NCBI GenBank assembly: GCA_905215395.1
Contig: CAJMQA010000196.1
Location: forward strand, 1-6,535
From: an uncultured bacterium
GTDB taxonomy: Bacteria; Bacteroidota; Bacteroidia; Bacteroidales; Marinifilaceae
DNA length: 6,535 bases
Direction of reading: 5' to 3'
In this document: positions 1-6,535 of the stretch, one piece after another
Layout: each line of letters begins with the position of its first letter
Numbering within the stretch: position 1 is the first letter of the stretch
Position numbers and translations under genes: made by a program
The notes under the pieces: model-generated
Seen by the model: the letters and a program-made list of their open reading frames with translations, nothing else
The model's database searches: none
What the model was told of the DNA's origin: nothing

Positions 1-2238
1 GATCAGACTGATATTTGTGAAGGAGAGACGATAACTTTTACCAATCACTCAGTTGCCGTCAATTTGCTTACCCACTGGGAAGTTCTGAAAGATGGTATAA
101 ATACGGGGATTGTTCCTGTTGTATCGGGGGAGAAAGTAAGTGTGACTTTCCCGGATTATGGAAAATATAAAGTAACAGCTTATCTGACAGCAGCCTGTGA
201 TTCGAAAGAACAGAGTTTTAATGTTACGGTCAGACGGGCACCGGAAATCCGTTTTGTTGCTCCTTTTGCTTCTGTTTGTCCCGGAGATAAATTTTATCCG
301 GGAAATGTTCTGGATTTTTTGGCAAATGGGAATGAATCAGTGATTGTCGAATGGCAGGTGACAGGGCCTGGTGAGGCCGTGCTAGAAGGAAAAAATACCT
401 GGAATCCCAAGATAGAGTTTTCACAATGGGGGGAATATGAGGTGACTGTAAAATTAGTGAATCCGACACACTGTGGTCCGGCTGATAAATTGATTGCTAC
501 TCAGAAAGTGACTGTAAATAATCCGACGCAGAATGTAAATATTCAACCCGACCGGACTACAGTTTGTGCCGGCGAGTGGGTGGCAATGCAAAATCATTCT
601 GTCGTCGGGGTGGAGCCTGCATACCAGTGGACAGTAGTTCCTTCTGATGGGGTGGTATTTGATCCGGTATTCAATACTCAGCATAGAGCTCCGAAGATGC
701 AGTTCAATGAGGCCGGTGTTTTTCGGATAACTGGTTTGGTGCAGGGAGTTTGCCAACCTGAGACGGTTGTACATACTATTATTGTGCAGAAGGATCCGGA
801 GGTATCACTGGATGCTATTCCCGGAATATGTCCGGGAACGCTGAAACTGACAGATCAGTGGGTACATTACCGATGGAATGACGGTTGGCAGGAAAATGCT
901 GAAAGCCAGAGGAAAGTAGATTGGGCCTTGATTGCCAAACCGGCCGGAGCAGTACATACGCCTTTGGAATCGCCGGAATGGAACAAATTGTATCCGACCC
1001 TGGAATTGAAAACGCCGGGAGTTTATACCTTACAGGTAACACTCCGCTCTTCAGCCAGTTGTGGAGGAACTTTGGTTGCTATGCAAACTGTGGAAGTCTT
1101 TTCTCCGGATTTAAACATTGATGTACATCCGCAGTTATCTACTGATGTTATCGGCTTGGGACACGATACTTATCAGGTTGTAGAGTCTCATCCTGTGCAT
1201 TTTATAAATCGGAGTACCGGAGTCGGATTACATAGTCGCTGGAGTTGTGACCCCATGGATGGGGTTGTCATTTCTGATGCAGGGGCTTCTGAACCTGATA
1301 TTACTTTTGGAAAACATGGAACCTATAAGGTAAGGGTTGATTTACAGGGAACCTGCCATACAGAATACCGGGAGTTTGAGGTGGTTGTCAAAGGTATTCC
1401 AAAGTTTAATTTTTCGGCAATTCCTGATCTTTGCGATACTTCCGGCGAGATAGACCTCCGGGATTTTCTGGCGTGTGATTCTGCTGGAAGTACTGAGATT
1501 ATTTGCAACTGGGACATTCACCCGGAATTGGGGTATGAGATTACTGAAGGGACTATATCTGATTTATTTTTCAGTATCCGTTTTCTGCAACACGGAATTT
1601 ATACTTTGACATTGCAGGCTAAGGCTGAGTATGGTGGAATACAAACTTTCCGGACTCAGGTAAAAGTATTGAATTCAACTATTGTTCCAAAGGCGGAGTT
1701 TATTAGCCGGGAAGGTTGTTCGGATGATGGATTTGTACTCAAAGCAGAGAATAAGTCGGAAGGGGATTCATTAAAGTATACCTGGAATATTTTTCCGGCA
1801 GTGGGATGGGAAGGGAAAACGGATTGGCCGGATCTGGAGGTAAAGATGTTGCAACAAGGGAATTATACTGTTAGTCTGAAAGCTGAGAATATCTGTGGTT
1901 CGGCACATCTGGATTTTCCTGTCCGGGTGTATTCAAAACCTGAAGTAGAAGTATTGGGTGGATTGGATTTGGGACGCGTATGTGAGCGTGGTTTTCAATT
2001 TACCGGGAAAGAACATATCGGAGATATTCAGGAAAATAACGATGCCCTGACATTAGTGAAATGGACGGTTACTCCGGGGGGAGCGATTCCGGTGAATGGA
2101 ACTTCGGCAAACGATCTGCGTCCTGATTTTACTTTTGCGGGTGGAAAGAATTACATATTGAAAGGACAATATAAAAATCATTGTAAGGATACGGTTTCTG
2201 TCAGTTTTACTCTTGGGGTGGATAAATATGAGGAGCTT
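1..2238 (+). other. N-terminal block of eight PKD-like modules (W-x-[VI]-x-P type)
   Basis: This is a domain region of the first gene. Approximate module spans are 1-255, 256-543, 544-810, 811-1119, 1120-1407, 1408-1686, 1687-1953 and 1954-2238. Each has a central Trp strand that is not the classical GDG loop: HWEVLKDG, EWQVTGPG, QWTVVPSDG, RWSCDPMDG, NWDIHPELG, TWNIFPAVG and KWTVTPGG. Most then have a 'P-x-[IL]-x-F-x-x-x-G-x-Y-x-V' strand pair and a late Cys. They are most easily read as PKD-like/Ig-like beta-sandwiches. Module borders were placed by eye from recurring motifs and may be off by several residues. The fourth module (811-1119) is the longest and most irregular. It has an inserted Trp-rich stretch before its WALIAKPAG core. 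Confidence 0.75.
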
Positions 2239-4788
2239 ACACTTATGAAGGATACGGCTGTTTGTGCTTTCAGTGAATCTTTTGTTTTGCAGGCGGAGCC
2301 TTCGGGTGGGATCTGGCAGGCTTCTGAAACTGATCTGGTGTATAAAGGAGGGGATAACCGGTATTATTTTGTCCCGAACCGCGATGAAACCCGGGAAATC
2401 CGGGTGATGTATGAATTGGGTAGTGGTACTTGCCTTTCCCGGGATACGACAGTAGTGCTGATACATAAATTGCCTGTTGTCGATGCAGGAACAGATCTTT
2501 CGGTATGTGTAAATTGGGATGTACAGGAGCTGACGGCCGTGCGTCCGGAAGCTGGAAATTGGAGAGGACCGGGGGTAGATGGCCATTTTTTCCATCCCCA
2601 GGATGCAGGGGCAGGGGATCATCGTCTGGAATATTGGTATACGGATAATCGTACGGGCTGTAGTAACAGGGACTCTATCGTTGCACAAGTACATGAATTA
2701 CCGGATCCGGCATTCCGGACTTCTTTGAAGCACTGCCAGGGTACAGATTCCCTGTTTATTCCGCTGCAGAATTCAGGGAATCACTATTTCTGGGATTTTG
2801 GAGATGGGAATACGGGAGAGTCGGATGGGCCGGTAGCTCATCAGTATGCATTTTCAGGTTATTATGATGTAACAGTGAAATGTGTTTCTGCTTTTGGCTG
2901 TGAGAATCATTCCATGCCGCTCCGGATTGATGTACTGGATTTTCCGCCATTGGCTGTTTTTGATGTGGATACCAATCGGGGTTGCGGCCCTCTGGATATT
3001 ACTGTTTCCGTGAATACGGAACCTTATCTGAAGGAGCATCTTGACTTGAGATATGCCTGGGTATTCGGGAATGGCGGGACCAGTGAATTGTTGCAACCTG
3101 ATCCGGCCAAAATCACCTTTCAGCCCCGTTTGTCAGATACGACTTACGATATTCGTTTCGGGGTGTTTAATGTTTGCGGACGCCGTGATACGGTACAGCA
3201 TATTCTGGTTCATTCTTCACCCGTAGCCCGTTTCTATACCAATCCTGAAGAGGAGGGATGTGATCCGATGGAAGTGATTTTTATCAATGCCAGTACCGGT
3301 ACTGGAAATCAGTATTCTTGGACTTTCGGGGACGGAACGACCTCTCTGGAAACGAATCCTCCGGCTCATATTTACCGGACAGGTTCCAGGGCTACAGAAT
3401 ATTACCTGCGTCTGGAAGCCCGCAATCTCTGTAATGTGTCTGAGATGCTCGATACCATTAAAGTGAAGCCCAATTCGCTGATGGTTCGGTTTACTAAAGA
3501 TAAAAAGTATATCTGCGCCGGAAATACGATCTGTTTCAATAATTTCTCCACAGATACTGCCGCTTCGATATTGAATCAATTCTGGGATTTCGGAGATGGA
3601 CAGAGGAGTACTGAATGGGATGTGTGCCATCAGTTTGATTCCGTTGGAACATTACCGGTAAAAGTGACTGTCGGTAATGGGTGTGCACAGGCCAGTTTTA
3701 CGGATACTGTCGTTGTATATCCTATCCCGCGCTTGTCTGTATCCCCGGTGAAAGCGAACTGTGAAGATGAAGTTTTTGAAATTAATCTGAACAGTGATCA
3801 GGTGTTGAAAACCGTTCTCTGGGAGATGGGAGACGGAAAACAGGAACAGGGACTGAATGTCCGGCATGTATATGAAGAACCAGGACATTATCAGGCAGTG
3901 GTGAGTGTTGCTTTGGCGGAGATTCCCTCCTGTGAGGCAAAGGATTCGGTGTCGGTGGAGGTGTGGTCGAAGCCACGCGTGAAAATATTGCCTTTGGATA
4001 CGATGGCTTGTCCTGCTTTGCTTTACCGGCCGGAGGTTGTTGCGACCTCCTATGATTATTTCCGTTGGGATTACGGGGATGGAAGCGGATTGACTTCGGA
4101 AATGGAACATGTCTATGAAAATGAAACCGACCAGATTCTGAGTTTTTCGGTGACTGCCTATGTGGAGAATAACCGGGGATGTAAGGAGGAATATCACGGC
4201 ATGATCCGGGTGTATAATGGTCCGCATGCGGCGTGGGATAAAGAGATTACCTATGGACGTCCGGAGAAGGTCCGTTTTATCAATCTCTCCGGAAATTATA
4301 CGGAATGTTTTTGGTATTTGCCGGACGGGCAGGTGCTGAACACTCCTGAAGATCAGGTATTGACTTTTGAAGAAGAAGATATTTATCCGCTTTCGTTGGC
4401 TGTGAAAAATGAATTTGGTTGCCGGGATTCTTTGTATTTGGATTACCGTTCCTATATGGGCGGACTCTATTTTCCCAATACTTTTATTCCTCATAGTTCT
4501 AATCCGAGGGTGAACCGTTTCAATGGGGTTGGAGTCGGACTGAAAGAGTATCGTCTGGAAATTTTTGATTTGTATGGAAATAAAGTGTGGGAAACTACGG
4601 AATTGGTATTGGGAGCTCCTGGGGAAGGATGGGACGGACGGAATAAAAAAGGGCAACCTTTACCACAGGGAATGTATATCTGGCGGGCAAAAGCCATATT
4701 TTTCAGTGAGGATGTCTGGACGGGCAACAATAATCGTTCCGGAAATGCTCAGACTACAGAAGGAACCGTTTTGTTGTTGAGAGAATGA
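1..4788 (+). CDS. Giant secreted multi-PKD surface protein with T9SS type B sorting domain (5' truncated)
   Basis: The frame is open from the first base to TGA at 4786-4788, so this is the C-terminal 1595 residues of a longer protein. The true start and signal peptide lie upstream; a TTG at 64 is only an internal leucine codon. The fragment divides into about 17 beta-sandwich modules of roughly 75-105 residues, most opening with a Cys and ending with a 'P-x-x-x-F' linker into the next. Canonical PKD cores WDFGDG, WTFGDG, WEMGDG and WDYGDG are visible at residues 931, 1107, 1195, 1274 and 1356. Residues 1487-1595 form a gliding motility-associated type B sorting domain. By family knowledge such proteins cross the outer membrane through the T9SS and act as surface adhesins or filaments; SprB of Flavobacterium johnsoniae is the best-known case. 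The PorP/SprF gene next door supports this. No enzymatic domain was recognised, and the ligand is unknown. The product class is secure; the adhesin role is inferred. Confidence 0.95.
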   Translation, partial: DQTDICEGETITFTNHSVAVNLLTHWEVLKDGINTGIVPVVSGEKVSVTFPDYGKYKVTAYLTAACDSKEQSFNVTVRRAPEIRFVAPFASVCPGDKFYPGNVLDFLANGNESVIVEWQVTGPGEAVLEGKNTWNPKIEFSQWGEYEVTVKLVNPTHCGPADKLIATQKVTVNNPTQNVNIQPDRTTVCAGEWVAMQNHSVVGVEPAYQWTVVPSDGVVFDPVFNTQHRAPKMQFNEAGVFRITGLVQGVCQPETVVHTIIVQKDPEVSLDAIPGICPGTLKLTDQWVHYRWNDGWQENAESQRKVDWALIAKPAGAVHTPLESPEWNKLYPTLELKTPGVYTLQVTLRSSASCGGTLVAMQTVEVFSPDLNIDVHPQLSTDVIGLGHDTYQVVESHPVHFINRSTGVGLHSRWSCDPMDGVVISDAGASEPDITFGKHGTYKVRVDLQGTCHTEYREFEVVVKGIPKFNFSAIPDLCDTSGEIDLRDFLACDSAGSTEIICNWDIHPELGYEITEGTISDLFFSIRFLQHGIYTLTLQAKAEYGGIQTFRTQVKVLNSTIVPKAEFISREGCSDDGFVLKAENKSEGDSLKYTWNIFPAVGWEGKTDWPDLEVKMLQQGNYTVSLKAENICGSAHLDFPVRVYSKPEVEVLGGLDLGRVCERGFQFTGKEHIGDIQENNDALTLVKWTVTPGGAIPVNGTSANDLRPDFTFAGGKNYILKGQYKNHCKDTVSVSFTLGVDKYEELTLMKDTAVCAFSESFVLQAEPSGGIWQASETDLVYKGGDNRYYFVPNRDETREIRVMYELGSGTCLSRDTTVVLIHKLPVVDAGTDLSVCVNWDVQELTAVRPEAGNWRGPGVDGHFFHPQDAGAGDHRLEYWYTDNRTGCSNRDSIVAQVHELPDPAFRTSLKHCQGTDSLFIPLQNSGNHYFWDFGDGNTGESDGPVAHQYAFSGYYDVTVKCVSAFGCENHSMPLRIDVLDFPPLAVFDVDTNRGCGPLDITVSVNTEPYLKEHLDLRYAWVFGNGGTSELLQPDPAKITFQPRLSDTTYDIRFGVFNVCGRRDTVQHILVHSSPVARFYTNPEEEGCDPMEVIFINASTGTGNQYSWTFGDGTTSLETNPPAHIYRTGSRATEYYLRLEARNLCNVSEMLDTIKVKPNSLMVRFTKDKKYICAGNTICFNNFSTDTAASILNQFWDFGDGQRSTEWDVCHQFDSVGTLPVKVTVGNGCAQASFTDTVVVYPIPRLSVSPVKANCEDEVFEINLNSDQVLKTVLWEMGDGKQEQGLNVRHVYEEPGHYQAVVSVALAEIPSCEAKDSVSVEVWSKPRVKILPLDTMACPALLYRPEVVATSYDYFRWDYGDGSGLTSEMEHVYENETDQILSFSVTAYVENNRGCKEEYHGMIRVYNGPHAAWDKEITYGRPEKVRFINLSGNYTECFWYLPDGQVLNTPEDQVLTFEEEDIYPLSLAVKNEFGCRDSLYLDYRSYMGGLYFPNTFIPHSSNPRVNRFNGVGVGLKEYRLEIFDLYGNKVWETTELVLGAPGEGWDGRNKKGQPLPQGMYIWRAKAIFFSEDVWTGNNNRSGNAQTTEGTVLLLRE
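2239..2715 (+). other. Tandem pair of G-x-W type Ig-like modules
   Basis: This is a domain region of the first gene, separating two different PKD blocks. The second module (about 2491-2715) holds GNWRGPGV at 2554-2577, then an F-x-P, an A-G-x-G-x-H and a Y-x-Y-T-D step, and a Cys at 2659-2661. This pattern recurs in Bacteroidota cell-surface proteins. The first module (about 2239-2490) is a looser copy with GGIWQAS and a following F-V-P. The two module ends line up as C-x-x-R-D-[TS]-x-V-x-x-x-H-x-L-P, with 7 of 15 positions identical. This suggests an internal duplication. Confidence 0.65.
2716..4458 (+). other. C-terminal block of seven PKD modules, two decayed
   Basis: This is a domain region of the first gene. 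Approximate module spans are 2716-2961, 2962-3234, 3235-3492, 3493-3741, 3742-3990, 3991-4236 and 4237-4458. PKD core motifs are WDFGDG (2791-2808), WVFGNG (3058-3075), WTFGDG (3319-3336), WDFGDG (3583-3600), WEMGDG (3820-3837), WDYGDG (4066-4083) and WYLPDG (4312-4329). Several are followed by the expected H-x-Y or H-x-F strand, such as AHQYAF, AHIYRTG and RHVYEEPGHY. The second module has Asn for the first Asp of the GDG loop. The seventh keeps only the final DG. PKD modules are usually rigid spacers or ligand-binding beta-sandwiches in surface proteins. Confidence 0.85.
4459..4785 (+). other. T9SS type B C-terminal sorting domain (gliding motility-associated, CHU_C-like)
   Basis: This domain forms the last ~109 residues of the first gene. 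Landmarks in order are FPNTFIP (4471-4491), YRLEIFDLYGNKVW (4549-4590), GWDG (4627-4638), PQGMYIW (4663-4683) and GTVLLLRE (4762-4785) at the extreme C-terminus. They match the family consensus of PNAFTP, I-F-D-R-W-G-x-x-V, GWDG, P-x-G-x-Y and a final G-T-V-x-L-x-R. In known systems the domain directs the folded protein to the T9SS translocon and, for type B, depends on a PorP/SprF-like partner. Two departures are visible. The usual N-G-D-G-x-N-D loop after PNAFTP is replaced by an S-S-N-P-R-V-N-R-F stretch. About 20 residues (4702-4761), including DVWTG, lie between the last two core strands. Confidence 0.9.
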
Positions 4789-4808
4789 CCAGAGACTGAC
4801 TATCCGGA

Positions 4809-4829
4809 ATGAAAAATGAAGAATGAAAA
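4809..4829 (+). repeat. Three tandem 7-base repeats spanning the PorP/SprF start codon
   Basis: Copies are ATGAAAA (4809-4815), ATGAAGA (4816-4822) and ATGAAAA (4823-4829). A partial TGAGAAA follows. Because 7 is not a multiple of 3, the three ATGs fall in three different frames. The third ATG (4823) starts the PorP/SprF gene. The first opens a five-codon frame (MKNEE) whose TGA at 4824-4826 overlaps that start as ATGA. The second opens a 27-codon frame ending at TAA 4897-4899. The repeat is a direct observation; any role in translation is inference. Confidence 0.7.
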
Positions 4830-5935
4830 TGAGAAAAATTGGTTTGATTATTGGCATATTATGGCTGGGATGGGGAAGCCTGACAGCTCAGGATACTAAG
4901 CTGGCTCACCCCTTTATGTGGAAGTCGTTCAATAATCCGGCTTATTCCGGTTTTAACGGACTGGCAGGAGTAAATATCGGATTCCAGCGCTCTTACTGGA
5001 GTAAGCCGTTGGATTTCCGTTCTTATTTCCTTTCTGCCGATTATCCTTTTCAGGAGAAAAAAACTTTCGGTTTGGGCGGAGTTTCGCTGTTTTATCAACG
5101 TGACCAGGAGAGTTCTGTCATGTATGTAACCAATACTTTTGCTGCTGCTCTTTCTGCCAGGGTAAAGTTGTCCCGTTCTACTGTGCTACAGGTTGGACTA
5201 CAGCCAACACTTTATCATAAGAGTGTCGATCCTTCCCGGATAACCCTGGGGGATCAGTTTGATCCCTTCTATGGGCAGATCCTGGATGTGTCCCCCGAAT
5301 TGATGAATTTTTATTCAGATAAGATTGCCATGTTCGATATGGCTGCCGGTATTTACGGGCAGACAGATTTTAATATTTCCTGGCATGGGGTTGCTACTCT
5401 GGATTATGGTTTAGCTGTTTACCATATCATTGAGTCGACACAGTCTTTTTTGTCCGAGCACGGTTCGAAATCTTCTGAGGAAAATTTGTTACACCGGCGT
5501 TATTCCGCTTATCTTTCCTATGCTCATCCTTTGGCTTTTGGGAATCAGATCAATACAGTTTTAGCTCCTTATTTGATGCTGGATGTGCAGTCGGTCATGC
5601 GGAACCTGCAGTTTGGTGTATATTGGGAAGAAGAACGTTTCGGAATGATTGGTCTGGGTTTTCGGAGTGATCAGTACGAGGGATTACAGATAGGTACTTT
5701 GTTATTGCATTTGGGAGTCAATTTATCGGCTAACAGCGATTCGGGCTGGAGGTTCGGATATACTTTTGAAGTGCCCACTCATCAGGGAACAATGTATAAG
5801 AATACAAGTCATTCTCTCTCTCTGCATTGGTATTTTAAGGTAACTCCCAAACGTTGCATAGAGCGGTTTGATAATTCTCCGAACAACAGAAAAAAGGCCC
5901 GGATGAGTCGGAAGTATAAGGCATATTGGTTTTGA
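4823..5935 (+). CDS. PorP/SprF-family type IX secretion outer-membrane protein
   Basis: The gene encodes a complete 370-residue protein. The start at 4823 is bounded by an in-frame TGA at 4817-4819; ATG at 4829 (residue 3) is the only close alternative. No Shine-Dalgarno is seen, as is normal in Bacteroidota. Residues 1-22 are a signal peptide (basic MKMRK, hydrophobic core, SLTA|Q cleavage). The mature protein opens with the family signature FNNPAYSG (residues 36-43), then many alternating amphipathic strands typical of a beta-barrel. The barrel ends with GWRFGYTFEVP and a last strand HSLSLHWYF at 330-338. By family knowledge, SprF is required for secretion or attachment of type B sorting-domain substrates such as SprB. 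Its gene sits directly downstream of its substrate gene, as here (34-base gap). The likely client is therefore the upstream giant protein, and perhaps the downstream one. An unusual 32-residue basic tail follows the last strand. PorP versus SprF subtype cannot be settled by eye. Confidence 0.93.
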   Translation: MKMRKIGLIIGILWLGWGSLTAQDTKLAHPFMWKSFNNPAYSGFNGLAGVNIGFQRSYWSKPLDFRSYFLSADYPFQEKKTFGLGGVSLFYQRDQESSVMYVTNTFAAALSARVKLSRSTVLQVGLQPTLYHKSVDPSRITLGDQFDPFYGQILDVSPELMNFYSDKIAMFDMAAGIYGQTDFNISWHGVATLDYGLAVYHIIESTQSFLSEHGSKSSEENLLHRRYSAYLSYAHPLAFGNQINTVLAPYLMLDVQSVMRNLQFGVYWEEERFGMIGLGFRSDQYEGLQIGTLLLHLGVNLSANSDSGWRFGYTFEVPTHQGTMYKNTSHSLSLHWYFKVTPKRCIERFDNSPNNRKKARMSRKYKAYWF

Positions 5936-5952
5936 TGACGAAAAAATAGTGT

Positions 5953-6535
5953 ATGAAAATAAAGTTATGTCTAACCGGACTTTTGTTAGTTATATCCGTC
6001 TGGGGATTTGCACAAACCAATGACGACTTACGGTTGGATTATGAGCCTTTGGTCTGTTTAAACGATACTACAGCCTCGTTGAGGGTGATAACTGTGAATA
6101 ACCTGTGTCAGGGAGATAGTCGTTTTGAGGGGGGAACTTTCCGGATAAAATGGGGAGACGGAGAAGAGTCGGTATTTGGCGTAGAAAGTGAACTGACCCA
6201 CCTCTATGTAGCTTATAAAGCTTATGAGCTGACTTTTTCCTGGACTTCGGCGGATCGTACAAAGACCTTGCAAAAAGTTTTTCCTGTCACATTGAAGCGT
6301 GCCCCCGTTGCCGGTTTTAATATTCCTTCAGCCGGTTCTTGTGTCAATATGCAAACGGTAATCCAGCTTACAGACTATGAGCAGGAGTATCCGGAAACTA
6401 AATATTATTTCCGGTATAAAGGAAAACTGATGGGAGAGTATACACAGGCAGAGGTAATGGCTTCCGGCGGGGTGGTGCAACAGGTTTTCCGGGAAAAAAT
6501 GTGTGATGAGTTTATCCAGTTAACTTTGACCAATG
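5953..6535 (+). CDS. Second exported PKD-domain surface protein, N-terminal part (3' truncated)
   Basis: ATG at 5953 follows an in-frame TAG at 5947-5949, so the start is well fixed, and the frame stays open to the window end (194 residues plus one base). Residues 1-20 form a signal peptide with a GFA|Q cleavage site like that of the upstream gene. A first module (about residues 26-122) contains Cys35, Cys52, the PKD-like core KWGDGEE (residues 66-72) and the strand THLY (82-85). A second begins near 123 with Cys130 and Cys184. The linker KRAPVAGF resembles RRAPEIRF in the first gene, suggesting the two proteins are related. It starts 17 bases after the PorP/SprF stop and is probably in the same operon. 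It is likely another large surface protein, and whether it also ends in a type B sorting domain cannot be seen here. Exported PKD protein is well supported; its function is unknown. Confidence 0.9.
   Translation, partial: MKIKLCLTGLLLVISVWGFAQTNDDLRLDYEPLVCLNDTTASLRVITVNNLCQGDSRFEGGTFRIKWGDGEESVFGVESELTHLYVAYKAYELTFSWTSADRTKTLQKVFPVTLKRAPVAGFNIPSAGSCVNMQTVIQLTDYEQEYPETKYYFRYKGKLMGEYTQAEVMASGGVVQQVFREKMCDEFIQLTLTN

Noticed and set aside
64..66. TTG as a possible start codon for the first gene
   Set aside because: The frame is open from base 1, and the residues before this codon (DICEGETITFTNHS) already belong to a module opening with Cys. A start here would cut a domain and leave no signal peptide.
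2053..2694. A 213-codon open frame on the minus strand
   Set aside because: It is antisense to modules 8-10 of the giant protein, with no signal peptide, domain or upstream start context. It is treated as a shadow frame.
4032..4050. Perfect 6-base inverted repeat GGAGGT/ACCTCC with a 7-base loop
   Set aside because: It lies inside module 16 coding sequence, has no T-run after it and is short enough to be chance. It is not a credible terminator or operator.
3652..4656. A 334-codon open frame on the minus strand
   Set aside because: It lies wholly antisense to a clear PKD coding region with strong motifs. Its translation is rich in His, Ile, Arg and Phe with no recognisable domain, as expected for a shadow of the + strand codon use.
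4565..4780. A 71-codon + strand frame overlapping the sorting domain
   Set aside because: It is out of frame with conserved type B domain motifs that account for this stretch; nothing in its translation looks like a real protein.
4789..4822. Possible promoter or terminator between the first two genes
   Set aside because: The 34-base gap has no TTTG / TAnnTTTG promoter pattern, no stable hairpin and no T-run. A single transcript is the simpler reading.

Overview
The window looks like chromosome of a Bacteroidota bacterium that has a type IX secretion system (T9SS). The evidence is a type B T9SS sorting domain (gliding motility-associated C-terminal, CHU_C-type), a PorP/SprF-family outer-membrane protein, signal peptides ending in A|Q, and starts preceded by A-rich sequence instead of a Shine-Dalgarno motif. 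The variant sorting domain and the moderate GC with many CCG and CGG codons hint at a gut-type Bacteroidales (Odoribacteraceae-like), but that is a weak inference.

Three genes lie in a row on the + strand and fill almost the whole window. Bases 1-4788 are the 3' part (1595 residues) of a giant secreted multidomain protein, whose start is upstream. It can be divided into about 17 Ig/PKD-like modules. Eight PKD-like modules carry a W-x-[VI]-x-P type core (1-2238), two carry a G-x-W-x-G-P-G-V type core (2239-2715), and seven are canonical or decayed PKD modules with W-D-x-G-D-G (2716-4458). The type B sorting domain follows (4459-4785). After a 34-base gap comes a complete 370-residue PorP/SprF-family protein (4823-5935). 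After a further 17 bases a second exported PKD protein begins (5953 to the window end, truncated).

The order 'giant type B substrate, then SprF-like protein' matches the known sprB-sprF pair of Flavobacterium johnsoniae, where the SprF partner is needed for export of the type B substrate. The likely reading is one operon encoding a large surface filament or adhesin, its dedicated outer-membrane export/anchoring partner, and a second surface protein that may use the same partner. What the adhesin binds cannot be read from the sequence.

No RNA gene, mobile element, CRISPR array or convincing terminator was seen, and no stretch over 300 bases lacks a gene. The most unusual small-scale feature is a tandem 7-base repeat at the start of the PorP/SprF gene, which places three ATGs in three different frames.
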